Made by a program: the position numbers and the translations under genes
Shown: positions 40,598 to 50,873 of the stretch, piece by piece
How positions within the stretch are numbered: position 1 is the first letter of the stretch
How the letters are laid out: each line of letters opens with the position of its first letter
The notes under the pieces: model-generated
What the model was told of the DNA's origin: nothing
The model's database searches: none
Seen by the model: only the letters and a program-made list of their open reading frames with translations
Assembly (NCBI RefSeq): GCF_040024445.1
Contig: NZ_CP157276.1
Location: forward strand, 868,001-932,000
DNA: 64,000 nt
Reading direction: 5' to 3'
Origin: Prescottella soli
GTDB lineage: Bacteria; Actinomycetota; Actinomycetes; Mycobacteriales; Mycobacteriaceae

Positions 40598-41998
40598 CTA
40601 CCCTTTCGTCCCCTGCGCCTGGAGATCGGCGCCGGCGATCGCCCACCGGCCCGACGCCGTGCGCCACAGCACGGCCAGCATCCGCAAAACCATGAACACG
40701 GTAAGCCCCGCCCAGATTCCTGCCAGCCCCCAGTCCCACACGAGCGACGACCAGATCAGCGGCAGGAATCCGACCAGCGCGCAGGCCAGCGTCGCGGTAC
40801 GGAGGAACGCCGCGTCGCCGGCCCCGAGCAGGACCCCGTCGAGCGCGAAGACCACCCCGGCGACCGGCATGATGCCGACGAAGAACCACCACGCGATCGA
40901 CGCCTGGTCGAGGACCGCGGCGTCGTCGGTGAACAACGTCGGCACCACCGCGCTGCCCGCCGCGAACGCGAGCGCCAGCACCGTCGCGAACACCGCCGAC
41001 CACCGCGTCAGGCGCCACGCGAGCCGGTTGGCCCCACGCACCTGGCCGCGGCCGAGGGCGGCCCCGACGAGCGTCTGCGCGGCGATGGCGAGCGAGTCGA
41101 GGGTCAGCGCGACGAAGTTCCACAGCTGGAGCACCACCTGATGCGCGGCGACCGCCGCCGCACCGAAGCGTGAGGCGACCGCGGCGGCGGACAGGAAGCA
41201 CGCCTGGAATGCGAGGCTGCGCAGAATGAGGTCGCGCCCGAGCACCAGCTGGGCGCGCATGACCGCGGGACGCGGCCGCAGGGAGATCCCGGTACCGGGC
41301 ACGGAGCCCGCCGAGCGGCGCTCGCGCAGCAGGGCGGCGACGAACAGCACCGCCGACAGCGTCTGGCCCGCGACGTTCGCGACGGCCGATCCCGCGAGTT
41401 CCCAGCGGGGCGCACCGGCCACACCGTGCACCAGCAGCACGCACAGCACCGCCGACAGCACCTGACCGGCGAGGACGAACCGCAGCGGGCGGAGCGTGTT
41501 CTGCACGCCGCGCATCCAGCCGTTGCCGGCCATCGCCACCAGGATCAGCGGTGCCCCGAACACCGCGATCCGCAGCCAACGTTCGGCTTCGACGGCGATG
41601 TCACCGGATCCGGCGATCAGGCGCGTGATCGGGCCCGCGAGCATCTGCACGACCACCACCAGGGCGGCGCCGATGCCGAGTGCGAGCCACGTCGCCTGCA
41701 CGCCCTCCCCGACGGCGTCGCGTTCCCGCCCGGCGCCGTACAGCCGCGCCGCGCGTGCGGTGGTGCCGTAGGAGAGGAACGTGAGCTGCGTGCTCACCTG
41801 GGCGAGGATCAGCCCGCCGACCGCGAGTCCGGCGAGCGCGAGGGCGCCGAGATGACCGACGACGGCGATGTCGAGCAGCAGGTAGAGGGGTTCGGCCGCG
41901 AGGACCCCGAGCGCCGGCAGCGCCAGCCCGAGGATCCGGCGCGGTCCGCCGTCGGCCTCTTCTGCGCGGGACTCGTGGTCGGCGTCGGTTCCCGTCAA
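40598..41998 (-). CDS. MATE family efflux transporter (DinF-like)
   Basis: About 466-residue multidrug and toxin extrusion protein with twelve hydrophobic segments. The N-terminal helix carries the family stretch LALPALGVLAAEPLYLLLDIAVVG, as in mycobacterial DinF (Rv2836c). The start is uncertain: TTG 41998 lies one base after the nrnA stop, while an ATG at 42037 would overlap nrnA by 38 bases. Substrate unknown; sodium or proton coupling is expected. It belongs to the long operon. Confidence 0.85.
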   Translation of the reverse strand: MTGTDADHESRAEEADGGPRRILGLALPALGVLAAEPLYLLLDIAVVGHLGALALAGLAVGGLILAQVSTQLTFLSYGTTARAARLYGAGRERDAVGEGVQATWLALGIGAALVVVVQMLAGPITRLIAGSGDIAVEAERWLRIAVFGAPLILVAMAGNGWMRGVQNTLRPLRFVLAGQVLSAVLCVLLVHGVAGAPRWELAGSAVANVAGQTLSAVLFVAALLRERRSAGSVPGTGISLRPRPAVMRAQLVLGRDLILRSLAFQACFLSAAAVASRFGAAAVAAHQVVLQLWNFVALTLDSLAIAAQTLVGAALGRGQVRGANRLAWRLTRWSAVFATVLALAFAAGSAVVPTLFTDDAAVLDQASIAWWFFVGIMPVAGVVFALDGVLLGAGDAAFLRTATLACALVGFLPLIWSSLVWDWGLAGIWAGLTVFMVLRMLAVLWRTASGRWAIAGADLQAQGTKG

Positions 41999-41999
41999 G

Positions 42000-43001
42000 T
42001 CAGCCGAGGACCTCGCGCAGCGCCGCGACGACGGCATCACTCGAGCCGCACGCGGTGTAACCCGCCGCGAAGCGGTGACCGCCGCCGCCGAGACGCTCGG
42101 CGACCGTGGAGACGTCCACCGAGTCCTTCGACCGCAGCGACACCGACCACGAATCCGGCGTCGACTCCTTGAACACCGCGGCCACCTCCGCCTCGGCGGT
42201 GGTGCGGACGATGTCGATGACGCTCTCGATCTCCTCGGAACCGAGCCCGGCCGAGTCCGAGCACCGGATCACCGCGTGGACCAGACCCCGACCGCCGACC
42301 GCGTCCGGGACGAGGACGGCGGAACTGAGCACCGACCCCAGCATCGGCAGCCAACCGAACGGATGGGTGTCGAGCAGGCGCCGGGTGATCGCGGCCCCGT
42401 CGATCCCGGTGCCCAGGAGTCGCTCGGCGAGCGTGTGGGTGCCCGCCTGACCCCAACGGAACGAACCGGTGTCGGTGACCAACCCCGCGTACAGGCAGTG
42501 CGCCAGATCGGTATCGATCGTCACGCCCCACAGGTCGAACAGCTTGGCCAGCACGGCCGTCGTCGACTCGGCCGAGTCGTCGATCAGGTTGAGCATGCCG
42601 TACCGGGTGTTCGACCGGTGATGGTCGATCACCAGTGATCGCCGCGCCCCGTCGAGCCGGGACGCGAGCGAGCCGAGACGCCCGGCGCTGCCGCAGTCCA
42701 CGGTGACGAGCAGGTCCACCTCGTCGGCGACGTCGTCCACCCGGGTCAACAGGTCCGTGCCCGGCAACCCGTCCATCGACACCGGCAGCTCACTCGGCGA
42801 CGCGAACGCGACCTGCACCGGAATCCCCTTGCGTTCGAAGGCAATTCCGAGCGCAAGACCGCTGCCGACGGTGTCGGCGTCGGGCTGGACGTGGCACAGG
42901 ATGGTCACCGATGTCGCTGCGTCCAACACCTCGACCGCATCCTGCATCTGCAGGTCGTGCGGTGCGAGCGTCGGCGGCGCGGTGTGCGGACAGTGAGTCA
43001 T
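42000..43001 (-). CDS. DHH/DHHA1 phosphoesterase, NrnA-type (oligoRNase/pAp phosphatase)
   Basis: 333-residue DHH-family enzyme. Seen are the N-terminal metal site CHVQPDADTVGSGLAL, the second metal motif VTVDCGSAGR, the DHH motif VIDHHRSN near residue 127, and the C-terminal DHHA1 motif GGGHRFAAG. Homologue Rv2837c degrades short oligonucleotides, pAp and cyclic di-AMP; the same substrates are likely. It follows rbfA by 12 bases and nearly touches the MATE gene. Confidence 0.92.
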   Translation of the reverse strand: MTHCPHTAPPTLAPHDLQMQDAVEVLDAATSVTILCHVQPDADTVGSGLALGIAFERKGIPVQVAFASPSELPVSMDGLPGTDLLTRVDDVADEVDLLVTVDCGSAGRLGSLASRLDGARRSLVIDHHRSNTRYGMLNLIDDSAESTTAVLAKLFDLWGVTIDTDLAHCLYAGLVTDTGSFRWGQAGTHTLAERLLGTGIDGAAITRRLLDTHPFGWLPMLGSVLSSAVLVPDAVGGRGLVHAVIRCSDSAGLGSEEIESVIDIVRTTAEAEVAAVFKESTPDSWSVSLRSKDSVDVSTVAERLGGGGHRFAAGYTACGSSDAVVAALREVLG

Positions 43002-43013
43002 GGGCGCCTCGGG

Positions 43014-43478
43014 TCAGTCGTCCTCGGACGAGGAATCGTCGTCCGCCGGACGCGGCTCCTTGTAGGGATCCGCGTCGCCGGCCGGCGTCGCGTTCTCCCG
43101 CGCCCGTGCGACCGCGTCGTCTGCGGCCCGCGCGCGGGCGAGCAACTCCTCCATGTGCCGCGCGGTGTCGGGCACCGTGTCGGCGACGAAGGTCAGCGTC
43201 GGGGTGAAACGCACCCCGGTTCCCGCCCCCACCTTCGAACGCAGCACACCCTTGGCCTTCTCGAGGCCTGCAGCGGCACCGGCCAAGTCCGGCTCGGTGT
43301 CGATATTCTCGCCCATGACGGTGTAGTACACCGTGGCGTCGTGCAGGTCGGCCGTCACCTTGGCGTCGGTGATGGTCACGAAGGCAAGACGCGGGTCCTT
43401 GATCTCGTGGTCGATCGCCGTCGCGACGATCGTGCTGATGCGCTTCGCGAGCCTGCGTGCGCGTGCAGGATCTGCCAT
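43014..43478 (-). CDS. rbfA: 30S ribosome-binding factor RbfA
   Basis: 154-residue ribosome maturation factor that binds free 30S subunits. The KH-like domain shows [20 protein letters not shown] and [21 protein letters not shown]; the C-terminal 35 residues are acidic and probably disordered. ATG 43478 has GGAGA upstream; the longer frame lacks support. Standard place between the DUF503 gene and nrnA. Confidence 0.95.
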   Translation of the reverse strand: MADPARARRLAKRISTIVATAIDHEIKDPRLAFVTITDAKVTADLHDATVYYTVMGENIDTEPDLAGAAAGLEKAKGVLRSKVGAGTGVRFTPTLTFVADTVPDTARHMEELLARARAADDAVARARENATPAGDADPYKEPRPADDDSSSEDD

Positions 43479-43521
43479 GGCAATCAGTCTCCTCTCCGGG
43501 ATGTCCCCGACGTCAGCCCGT

Positions 43522-43812
43522 TCAATCTTCGGGGCCGAAAATTCTTCGTCGAACTGCAAGCAATTGCAGTTCCGGTCGCCCAGCGACGTGCCGCTCGCAC
43601 TGATCGAGCACCTCGTGGACATGATCGACCCCCGAACTCGCCATCGCGACCCCGAGCAGGGTCCGCCGGTAGCGGTCGTGCTCGCCGGTCTCGGCGGCCG
43701 ACACCCCGAATCGACGCAGCTCGGTCAGGATCGGCCGCACCAGCGACCGCTTCTCCTTCAGTGACCGCACGTCGCCGAACAGAATGTCCATCTCGAGCGC
43801 GCCGAGATACAC
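43522..43812 (-). CDS. DUF503 (YlxP-like) protein
   Basis: 96-residue protein of the YlxP/DUF503 family found between infB and rbfA in many bacteria. The opening [20 protein letters not shown] and [13 protein letters not shown] are diagnostic. GTG 43812 is chosen: GGAGG lies four bases upstream and the family starts here. The function is unknown, with a suggested link to ribosome assembly because of its neighbours. Confidence 0.9.
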   Translation of the reverse strand: MYLGALEMDILFGDVRSLKEKRSLVRPILTELRRFGVSAAETGEHDRYRRTLLGVAMASSGVDHVHEVLDQCERHVAGRPELQLLAVRRRIFGPED

Positions 43813-43933
43813 CAGTCCTCCCTCCGGTGAACAGCATCGAATCCCGGCACGGCCGGGGAGTCGATTCCCGGCAGAGCCGGGGCGTCCCTCCCCGGCGGCC
43901 GGAGCCGCCAGGAAGGGACGCATTGCTGTGCGA

Positions 43934-46822
43934 CTAGTCGCGCGGCTTCTCGCGAAGCTCGTAGGCCTCGATCACGTCGCCGACCTTGATGTCGGAGTAC
44001 GTGACGGTCAGACCGCACTCGTAGCCTTCGCGGACCTCGGTCGCGTCGTCCTTCTCACGCTTGAGCGACGAGATCGTCATGGTCTCGGCGATCACCGCGT
44101 TGTCGCGGATGAGACGTGCCTTCGCGTTGCGGCGCACGATGCCCGAGGTGACGAGGCAGCCGGCGATGTTGCCGATCTTGGAGGACCGGAACATGGCGCG
44201 AATCTCGGCCTTGCCCAGCGACACCTCTTCGTAGACCGGCTTGAGCATGCCCTTGAGGGCCTTCTCCACCTCGTCCAGCGCCTGGTAGATCACCGAGTAG
44301 TACCGGATGTCGACGCCCTCGCGGTTCGCCAGCTCCGTCGCCTTGCCCTCGGCACGGACGTTGAAGCCGATGATGATCGCGTTGGACGCGGACGCCAGGT
44401 TGACGTTGGTCTCGGTGATGCCACCGACACCGCGGTCGATGACCCGCAGCTGCACCTCGTCGTCGATCTCGATCCCCATCAGGGCCTCTTCCAGCGCCTC
44501 GACGGTGCCGGAGTTGTCGCCCTTGAGGATGAGGTTGAGCTCGTTGTGCTCCTTCAGCGCGGCATCCAGATCTTCCAGGCTGATGCGCTTGCGGCTGCGT
44601 GCAGCGAGCGCGTTGCGCTTGCGTGCGTTGCGGCGATCGGCGATCTGCCGGGCGATCCGGTCCTCGTCGACCACGAGCAGGTTGTCGCCTGCACCGGGGA
44701 CCGACGTGAAGCCGACCACCTGGACGGGCCGCGAAGGCAGAGCCTCCTCGACGTCGTCGCCGTGCTCGTCGATCATGCGACGGACGCGACCGTAGGCGTC
44801 GCCCGCGACGATCGAGTCGCCGACCCGCAGCGTGCCGCGCTGGATGAGCACGGTCGCCACCGGGCCACGGCCACGGTCGAGGTGAGCCTCGATCGCGACA
44901 CCCTGCGCCTCCATGTCGGGGTTGGCCCGCAGGTCCAGAGACGCATCCGCGGTCAGGAGCACTGCTTCCAGAAGGGCATCGATGTTGGTGCCCTGCTTGG
45001 CCGAGATGTCGACGAACATGGTCTCGCCGCCGTACTCCTCTGCGACGAGGCCGTACTCGGTGAGCTGGCCACGAATCTTCGCCGGATCCGCGCCTTCCTT
45101 GTCGATCTTGTTGACCGCGACCACGATCGGCACGTCGGCCGCCTGGGCGTGGTTGATGGCCTCGACCGTCTGCGGCATGACGCCGTCGTCGGCCGCGACC
45201 ACGAGGATCGCGATGTCGGTCGCCTTGGCACCACGGGCACGCATGGCGGTGAACGCCTCGTGACCCGGGGTGTCGATGAAGGTGACCAGACGCTCGTTGC
45301 CGTCCAGCTCGGTCAGCACCTGGTAAGCGCCGATGTGCTGCGTGATGCCGCCGGCCTCGCCCTCGCGGACGTTGGCCTTGCGGATCGTGTCGAGCAGGCG
45401 GGTCTTGCCGTGGTCGACGTGACCCATGACGGTGACCACCGGCGGACGGGACGCGAGATCGTCCTCGTCGCCTGCGTCCTCGCCGTAGGTCAGGTCGAAC
45501 GACTCGAGCAGCTCGCGATCCTCGTCCTCCGGGCTGACGACCTGGACGACGTAGTTCATCTCGCCGCCGAGCAGCTCCAGGGTCTCGTCGTTCACCGACT
45601 GAGTGGCCGTAACCATCTCACCGAGGTTGAACAACGCCTGGACCAGTGCTGCGGGGTTCGCGTCGATCTTGTCTGCAAAGTCCGACAGCGATGCGCCGCG
45701 GGCGAGACGGATGGTCTCGCCGTTGCCGCGGGGCAGCCGCACGCCGCCGACTGCGGGAGCCTGCATGCTCTCGTACTCGGCGCGCTTCGCCCGCTTCGAC
45801 TTGCGTCCACGACGCGGTGCACCACCGGGGCGACCGAACGCACCCGCGGCACCGCCGCGACCACCCGGACGACCGCCGCCGCCACCGGGGCGACCCCGGA
45901 ATCCACCGGGAGCGCCGGCACCTGCACCTGCACCGGGAGCACCGGCACCGGGAGCGCCACCGCCGCCGCGGTAACCGCCGCCGCCGCCACCGGGACGACC
46001 GGCGCCGCCACCGGGGCGACCACCCGGGCGACCCGCACCGGGAGCCGGACGGGCTGCGCGCTGAGGCATCGCACCCGGGTTCGGGCGCGGAGGCATGGAG
46101 CCGGGGCTGGGACGGGGACCGCCCTGGCCGGGCGCCGGACGCGGACCACCGGGGCCGGCAGCCGGACGCGGAGCGCCGGGAGCACCCGGACGGGGCGCGC
46201 CACCCTGCGGGCCCGGACGCGGAGCACCCGGACGGGGTGCACCGGGAGCCGGACGCGGGGCCGGACGGTCGGCCGGAGCCGACGAGTACGGGTTGTTACC
46301 GACACGCGGCGGCTTGGGGCCGGGGCGCGGACCACCGGGCTTGGGGCCCGGTGCGGTCGGGGCTGCTGCCGCCGGGGCCGCGGGAGCGGCCGGAGCAGCA
46401 GGCGCCTGCGGAGCAGGCTTCGGTCCCGGCGTGGGCGCCGGACCCGGACGGGGACCGGGGACCTGAGCGGCCGGTGCGCTGGGCGCAGCCGGTGCGGAGG
46501 GTGCCGGGGTTGCTGCCGCCGGGGCTGCGGGAGCAGCCGGGGCGGGCTTGGGGCCGGGGCGCGGGGCACCGGGCTTGGGTGCGGAAGCACCGGGCACGCC
46601 GGGCTTCGCGGCCGGACGCGGAGCGCTTTCCGAGCCTTCCGGCTTGCCGCCTTCGGACTTCGCCGACGGGAACGACTCCCGCAGACGACGGGCGACGGGC
46701 GCCTCGACGGTCGAGGACGCCGACTTCACGAACTCGCCCTGCTCCTTGAGCCGTGCGAGTAGTTCCTTACTTGTGACACCGAGTTCTTTCGCCAACTCGT
46801 GCACGCGGGCTTTGCCTGCCAC
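43934..46822 (-). CDS. infB: translation initiation factor IF-2
   Basis: 962-residue GTPase that places initiator tRNA on the ribosome. Residues 1-50 are the IF2 N-terminal domain ([20 protein letters not shown]). About 60-350 are a long Pro/Gly/Ala/Arg-rich tract. The G domain has P-loop GHVDHGKT near 465-472, DTPGHE and NKID. Domains II to IV complete the C-terminus. The long extension is usual in actinobacteria. GTG start with GAGGAG; a small palindrome overlaps this ribosome site. Confidence 0.97.
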   Translation of the reverse strand: MAGKARVHELAKELGVTSKELLARLKEQGEFVKSASSTVEAPVARRLRESFPSAKSEGGKPEGSESAPRPAAKPGVPGASAPKPGAPRPGPKPAPAAPAAPAAATPAPSAPAAPSAPAAQVPGPRPGPAPTPGPKPAPQAPAAPAAPAAPAAAAPTAPGPKPGGPRPGPKPPRVGNNPYSSAPADRPAPRPAPGAPRPGAPRPGPQGGAPRPGAPGAPRPAAGPGGPRPAPGQGGPRPSPGSMPPRPNPGAMPQRAARPAPGAGRPGGRPGGGAGRPGGGGGGYRGGGGAPGAGAPGAGAGAGAPGGFRGRPGGGGGRPGGRGGAAGAFGRPGGAPRRGRKSKRAKRAEYESMQAPAVGGVRLPRGNGETIRLARGASLSDFADKIDANPAALVQALFNLGEMVTATQSVNDETLELLGGEMNYVVQVVSPEDEDRELLESFDLTYGEDAGDEDDLASRPPVVTVMGHVDHGKTRLLDTIRKANVREGEAGGITQHIGAYQVLTELDGNERLVTFIDTPGHEAFTAMRARGAKATDIAILVVAADDGVMPQTVEAINHAQAADVPIVVAVNKIDKEGADPAKIRGQLTEYGLVAEEYGGETMFVDISAKQGTNIDALLEAVLLTADASLDLRANPDMEAQGVAIEAHLDRGRGPVATVLIQRGTLRVGDSIVAGDAYGRVRRMIDEHGDDVEEALPSRPVQVVGFTSVPGAGDNLLVVDEDRIARQIADRRNARKRNALAARSRKRISLEDLDAALKEHNELNLILKGDNSGTVEALEEALMGIEIDDEVQLRVIDRGVGGITETNVNLASASNAIIIGFNVRAEGKATELANREGVDIRYYSVIYQALDEVEKALKGMLKPVYEEVSLGKAEIRAMFRSSKIGNIAGCLVTSGIVRRNAKARLIRDNAVIAETMTISSLKREKDDATEVREGYECGLTVTYSDIKVGDVIEAYELREKPRD
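45790..46570 (-). repeat. low-complexity Pro/Gly-coding tract within infB
   Basis: This part of infB codes for runs such as [32 protein letters not shown] and repeated PRPGAPRPG units. At DNA level it is a dense set of imperfect CCGGG-type repeats with very high GC. It is coding and in frame, but is the part most prone to slippage, assembly error and length variation between strains. Confidence 0.75.
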
Positions 46823-46828
46823 TGCTCT

Positions 46829-46842
46829 CCTCTACTGAGAGG
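46829..46842 (-). promoter_or_regulatory. small palindrome over the infB ribosome binding site
   Basis: CCTCT-ACTG-AGAGG is a perfect 5-base stem with a 4-base loop; in the mRNA its 3' arm is the AGAGG part of the Shine-Dalgarno before the infB GTG. It could lower translation start. The remaining 46843-47003 leader shows no other clear element. Confidence 0.4.
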
Positions 46843-47003
46843 TCGAGCGAGCGACTGATGCCCGCACGACCTCGGTTATCTCCGATGGACGTTCATCGCT
46901 GGTGCTTCACGGTGTGCTCATGAGTGCTTGTGCCTGTTCTCTGAGGTACTGCTCGTCGTTCCCGAGTGTTATTGCGACTCGAGAGGTCCCGAGTGGTACT
47001 GCG

Positions 47004-47372
47004 TCACGCGTGATCACTGTCCTGTTCCCACAGGGCCGAGTGATCCGCCCTTGATGTCTCGGACATCTCGGCCGCTTCCATCAGCCGGTCGAGGTCCGAG
47101 GAATCCAGACTTCCGGACACCCGCAGTGCTCTGCCGAATGCTCGGCGCCGGCCCGCCTCGCTCAGACACTTCGGGTCGAGGTGCAACCATGCACCCCGCC
47201 CGGGGAGCCTTCGCTTCGGATCGGGCGCGAGGACGAATCCGCCGGATTCGGCCTGGTGCGCCACGACCCTGAGCAGGTCGGCAGCCAGCCCTTTCTGCCT
47301 GCATCCGACGCACGTCCGCACCGGTTCACCGGCTCGGGCACGCGTCAACACAGACAGTTCACGCTGAACCAT
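47004..47372 (-). CDS. YlxR (DUF448) family RNA-binding protein
   Basis: 122-residue YlxR protein of the nusA-infB operon. The family signature RTCVGCRQK is at residues 19-27, and GRGAWLHLDPKCLSEAGRRRAFGRALR follows (positions about 59-83). Members bind nucleic acid and affect transcription; the exact role is unsettled. ATG 47372 is used. The C-terminal 25 residues are acidic and extra compared with the shortest members. Confidence 0.9.
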   Translation of the reverse strand: MVQRELSVLTRARAGEPVRTCVGCRQKGLAADLLRVVAHQAESGGFVLAPDPKRRLPGRGAWLHLDPKCLSEAGRRRAFGRALRVSGSLDSSDLDRLMEAAEMSETSRADHSALWEQDSDHA

Positions 47373-47416
47373 CGACCACTCTACCGCTGTATCGCCGTGA
47401 ACTCCGCATTCTGTTC

Positions 47417-48448
47417 CTAAGCACCTGTCGTTTCGCGACCGACCTGTGACTCCGGGCCCGGTGCGGCATCGCTGCGGATGTCGATACGCCATCCGGTCAA
47501 CCGCGCAGCCAGACGCGCGTTTTGCCCTTCCTTGCCGATCGCCAGCGACAGCTGGAAGTCCGGGACGACGACGCGCGCCGCACGGGCGTCCGGGTCCACG
47601 ACAGTGACGGATACCACTTTGGACGGCGACAGTGCGTTCCCGACGAACTTCGCAGGATCCTCGTCGTAGTCGATGATGTCGATCTTCTCGCCCGCCAGCT
47701 CGCTCATGACGTTGCGCACGCGCTGACCCATCGGACCGATGCACGCGCCCTTGGCGTTCAGCCCCGGAACCCGGGAGTGGACGGCGATCTTGGAGCGGTG
47801 GCCGGCCTCGCGCGCCACAGCGACGATCTCGACCGATCCGTCGGCGATCTCGGGGACCTCGAGGGCGAACAGCTTGCGCACGAGGTTCGGGTGGGTGCGC
47901 GACAGCGTGATCTGCGGCCCGCGCTGGCCGCGGGACACACCCACGACGTAGCACTTGATCCGGTCGCCGTGCTCGTAGGTCTCCCCCGGCACCTGCTCGG
48001 CCGGCGGGATGAGCCCCTCGGCGCCGTTCGCCTCGCTGCCGATGCGCACGACCACCATGCCGCGTGCGTTGGCGCGGGTGTCGCGCTGGATGACGCCGCC
48101 GACGATCTCGCCCTCGTGGGTGGAGAACTCGCCGAAGCTGCGCTCGTGCTCCGCATCGCGCAGGCGCTGGAGGATCACCTGACGGGCGGTGGTCGCCGCG
48201 ATCCGACCGAATCCCTCGGGGGTGTCGTCCCATTCCTCGCCGACGCGGTTGCCGTCGACGTCGACGTCGTGCGCCATGACCCGGACGACACCGGTCTTGG
48301 TGTCGACGTCGATCCGGGCGTGGGGCTGATGGCCCTCGGTGTGGCGGTAGGCCGTCAGCAGAGCGGTCTCGATCGCCGCGATGATCGTCCCCGCGGAGAT
48401 ACCCTTGTCCGCTTCGATCGCGCGCAGCGCTGTGATGTCGATATTCAC
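47417..48448 (-). CDS. nusA: transcription termination/antitermination factor NusA
   Basis: 343-residue NusA that binds RNA polymerase and nascent RNA. The N-terminal polymerase-binding domain (residues 1-105) is followed by an S1 domain (from about 110; [20 protein letters not shown]) and two KH domains ([18 protein letters not shown] and [20 protein letters not shown]). The acidic C-terminal repeats of proteobacterial NusA are absent, as is normal in actinobacteria. It overlaps the rimP stop by four bases. Confidence 0.97.
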   Translation of the reverse strand: MNIDITALRAIEADKGISAGTIIAAIETALLTAYRHTEGHQPHARIDVDTKTGVVRVMAHDVDVDGNRVGEEWDDTPEGFGRIAATTARQVILQRLRDAEHERSFGEFSTHEGEIVGGVIQRDTRANARGMVVVRIGSEANGAEGLIPPAEQVPGETYEHGDRIKCYVVGVSRGQRGPQITLSRTHPNLVRKLFALEVPEIADGSVEIVAVAREAGHRSKIAVHSRVPGLNAKGACIGPMGQRVRNVMSELAGEKIDIIDYDEDPAKFVGNALSPSKVVSVTVVDPDARAARVVVPDFQLSLAIGKEGQNARLAARLTGWRIDIRSDAAPGPESQVGRETTGA

Positions 48449-49014
48449 TTGTCCGACCCCTCTACTTCTTCTTCGTTCGACGCTTCCGCGTCCGCAGGCG
48501 CCACACGGCCCTCCGGGATTCCTCCCGCGAGTTCGAGTTCCCTCGCGTCGGGGCGCGAGAACTCAACCTGCACAACAGCTTTCCTGACATCCTTCAGTTC
48601 CACCCGACGCACGGCCGGACCACCCTTGGCCTTCACGACCACGTCGACCGCACCGTCGGCGAGCCGACCGATCCGGCCCGTAACCGACTCGGCCTCGAGT
48701 TCGATGAGAGCCTTGCGGCCCTGGGCGCGCCGCCAGTGACGATCCTCGGTCAGCGGCCGGTCGATTCCCGGTGACGTCACCTCGAGGGTGTACGGGGATT
48801 CGCCGAAATCGGAGACCGCTTCGAAGACCTCGGAGATCACGTGACTCAGCCGAGCCACTTCGTCCAGTTCGAGACCTGCGTCGCTGTCGACCATGACGCG
48901 AACGGAGCTGTGCCGACCTGCGAGCGTGATGGTCACGTCCTCGAGGTCGTAGCCCTCGCGCTCGACGTGTTCGGCGAGAAGCTCGATCACCCTCTCCCTC
49001 GACGGCACCGGCAT
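48445..49014 (-). CDS. rimP: ribosome maturation factor RimP
   Basis: 189-residue RimP needed for 30S assembly. The conserved centre [20 protein letters not shown] lies near residues 81-100. The C-terminal SH3-like part is followed by an acidic tail ([13 protein letters not shown]). It is the first gene of the rimP-nusA-ylxR-infB-DUF503-rbfA-nrnA-dinF-MPE-pptT-truB cluster; its promoter must lie in 49015-49248. Confidence 0.95.
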   Translation of the reverse strand: MPVPSRERVIELLAEHVEREGYDLEDVTITLAGRHSSVRVMVDSDAGLELDEVARLSHVISEVFEAVSDFGESPYTLEVTSPGIDRPLTEDRHWRRAQGRKALIELEAESVTGRIGRLADGAVDVVVKAKGGPAVRRVELKDVRKAVVQVEFSRPDARELELAGGIPEGRVAPADAEASNEEEVEGSDK

Positions 49015-49248
49015 CTGGGACGCTCCTCGCTTCAGTTGTGGTCAAGACTGACGTGTGGCCGCCCGCGGTCCCGTTCCGTCGACTTCATCGACGCAGGACT
49101 CGACGCACCACGAGGTGGACTGTGGAGTCTTCAGGGTATCGCGGATTTGGACCGACCGTGACCACGCGGGCTCGTCCGTCCGGACCCCGCGGTCCGTCTC
49201 GAACGGCTCGGTGCCGAGAATCCGGTGCACTCCTGGCACCATGATCAG

Positions 49249-49746
49249 GTGCGAACGCCCTTCCTCACCCAACCACTGTCCCGCCGCGCCGCGCTGCGGG
49301 TCGCGGGCCGCGCGGCACTCGGTGCCTCGGCACTTGCGCTGACGACCGGCTGCTCGGATTCGGGACCGGCCGACTCCCCCGCGGAGGTCGACGCGCTGAC
49401 CACGCAGGCCGAGCGTGCACGACGCGACGCCGCGAACGCGACCGCGGCGATCGCCCTGCTCCCGGACCGTGCCGGGGCGCTCGGTGTGGTGGCGGCAGAA
49501 CGGTCCGCGCACGCCGACGCGCTCGGCGCGGAGATCGCGCGTGCCGCCACCGTCACGCCGTCGAGCACCACGTCGGCGACGCCGCCGGCGACGGCGCCAC
49601 CGACGCTCGACCAGCTGCGGGCCGATCTCGCCGACTCGCAGAAGGAAGCCGCCCGACTGGCGCGCACCCAATCCGGATACCGCGCAGGGCTGCTCGGTTC
49701 GATCAGTGCGGCGTGCGCCGCGCAGCAGGCGGTGTTGCTGGCATGA
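49249..49746 (+). CDS. Tat-exported lipoprotein, Rv2843-like
   Basis: 165-residue protein with a twin-arginine signal (SRRAALRVAGRAALGA, residues about 10-25) ending in the lipobox LTTGC. The mature part is Ala-rich and helical, with a Pro/Thr linker (SSTTSATPPATAPP) and two helical segments containing AERSAHADALGAEI, which resembles a ferritin-like half. GTG 49249 is chosen because it puts the signal at the N-terminus. The last four bases overlap the DUF4439 gene, as in the Rv2843-Rv2844 pair. Function unknown. Confidence 0.75.
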   Translation: MRTPFLTQPLSRRAALRVAGRAALGASALALTTGCSDSGPADSPAEVDALTTQAERARRDAANATAAIALLPDRAGALGVVAAERSAHADALGAEIARAATVTPSSTTSATPPATAPPTLDQLRADLADSQKEAARLARTQSGYRAGLLGSISAACAAQQAVLLA

Positions 49747-50189
49747 GCAATCAGAATCCCGGTCCCGAGCAGCAGGCGCTGATCGACGCGCTCCACGCGG
49801 AGTACGCCGCGATCTTCGCGTACGGGCTGGTGGCGGCGTTCTCCAACCCGAACCGATCCGATCTCGTCGCCGTGAACACCGCCGCGCACCGGGCCCGACG
49901 CGACGCGACGATCGACGCACTGGTCGCCGCCAGCGTCGAGCCCCCGCCGCCCGAGGCCGGCTACTCGGTCCCCTTCCCGGTGACCGATCCGACGTCCGCG
50001 GCCCAGTTGGCGGCCCAGGTGGAGGCGGACACCGCGGTCGCGTGGCGGTCGGTGATCGAACGCGCGCAGTCCGAGCACACCCGCGAAGTCGGCGTCACGG
50101 CTCTCACGGAAGCCGCTGTGCGAGCGGCGAACTGGCGCGCCATTCTCGGCGTCTCGCCACCGACGACGGCGTTCCCGGGGCAGCCCTGA
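49743..50189 (+). CDS. DUF4439 ferritin-like domain protein
   Basis: 148-residue four-helix protein of the DUF4439 ferritin-like family (Rv2844-like). Helix 1 has ALIDALHAEYAAIFAYGLVAA with a Glu in the metal-ligand place, and helices with HRARRDATIDAL and TAVAWRSVIERAQSEHTREV follow. Whether a di-metal site forms is unclear from sequence. It is translationally coupled to the Tat lipoprotein gene by an ATGA overlap, which suggests the two act together; this one has no signal peptide. Confidence 0.8.
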   Translation: MSNQNPGPEQQALIDALHAEYAAIFAYGLVAAFSNPNRSDLVAVNTAAHRARRDATIDALVAASVEPPPPEAGYSVPFPVTDPTSAAQLAAQVEADTAVAWRSVIERAQSEHTREVGVTALTEAAVRAANWRAILGVSPPTTAFPGQP

Positions 50190-50303
50190 TCACTCCCGAT
50201 CATCCATTCAATGGGAAAGCCTCTCGCGGAATGTGTTGCGGGACCTAAGTTCTTCGACAACATCCGCGACATTCCGAGCACTCGGAGACCGAGAGGACGT
50301 CCC

Positions 50304-50792
50304 ATGACCGAACGCACAATCGAGCAGCGCATCGCCGACCTCGAGCGGATCGAGGCCATCAAGGCGCTCAAGCACCGCTACCTGCGCGCGTGTGACGCCA
50401 AGGACGCGGACACTTTCCGCGCCTGCTTCATCGATCGCGGCGCCCAGATCGACTACGGCCCGCTCGGCAAGTTCGACGACGCCGACCCCATCGCCGAGGT
50501 GTTCCGCAACATCGCCCTGCAGACGGTCGACGGCAAGCACGTCATCCTCGACATGCACCACGCGTTCCACCCGTCGATCACGCTGCGCGGCGACGAGGTG
50601 GCGGACGGCAAGTGGACGCTCGCCTTCCGCCAGGTCAACCTGATCGACAACACCGAGACCGTCCGCTCGATCGAGTACATCGACGAGTACGTGATCGAGA
50701 ACTTCGAGTGGAAGATGTCGAAGTGCCAGTCGATCACGCTGTGGTCGATGACCCGACCGCTCGCCGAGGGCACCGTCGTCACCGAGGGCTGA
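50304..50792 (+). CDS. SnoaL-like/nuclear transport factor 2 family protein
   Basis: 162-residue protein of the SnoaL-like cone-shaped fold. The family start IEQRIADLERIEAIKALKHR and the His in ILDMHHAFHPSITLRGDEVA are clear. Members are dehydratases, isomerases or binding proteins in polyketide, steroid or aromatic metabolism. ATG 50304 has GAGAGGA upstream. It converges on the carotenoid-oxygenase operon and could belong to the same pathway, but is not part of that transcript. Confidence 0.8.
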   Translation: MTERTIEQRIADLERIEAIKALKHRYLRACDAKDADTFRACFIDRGAQIDYGPLGKFDDADPIAEVFRNIALQTVDGKHVILDMHHAFHPSITLRGDEVADGKWTLAFRQVNLIDNTETVRSIEYIDEYVIENFEWKMSKCQSITLWSMTRPLAEGTVVTEG

Positions 50793-50873
50793 CCCGGGAG
50801 ACGGAGCGGCCCGGGCGCCGTGGACGGATCGCAGGATCCCCCACGGCTCCCGGGCCGATCGCGCCTCTGTCCG

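Noticed and set aside
45790-46570. Tandem repeats in infB as a mobile or regulatory repeat
   Set aside because: They keep the reading frame and code for the disordered Pro/Gly linker typical of actinobacterial IF-2.
43784-46762. A 992-codon open frame on the plus strand opposite infB
   Set aside because: It is a shadow of the high-GC codon pattern of infB; its translation is low-complexity (Thr/Gly/Arg runs) and matches no family, whereas infB is certain.
50304-50792. SnoaL-like gene as a member of the oxygenase operon
   Set aside because: It lies on the opposite strand and converges on the operon, so co-transcription is impossible, although a shared pathway remains open.
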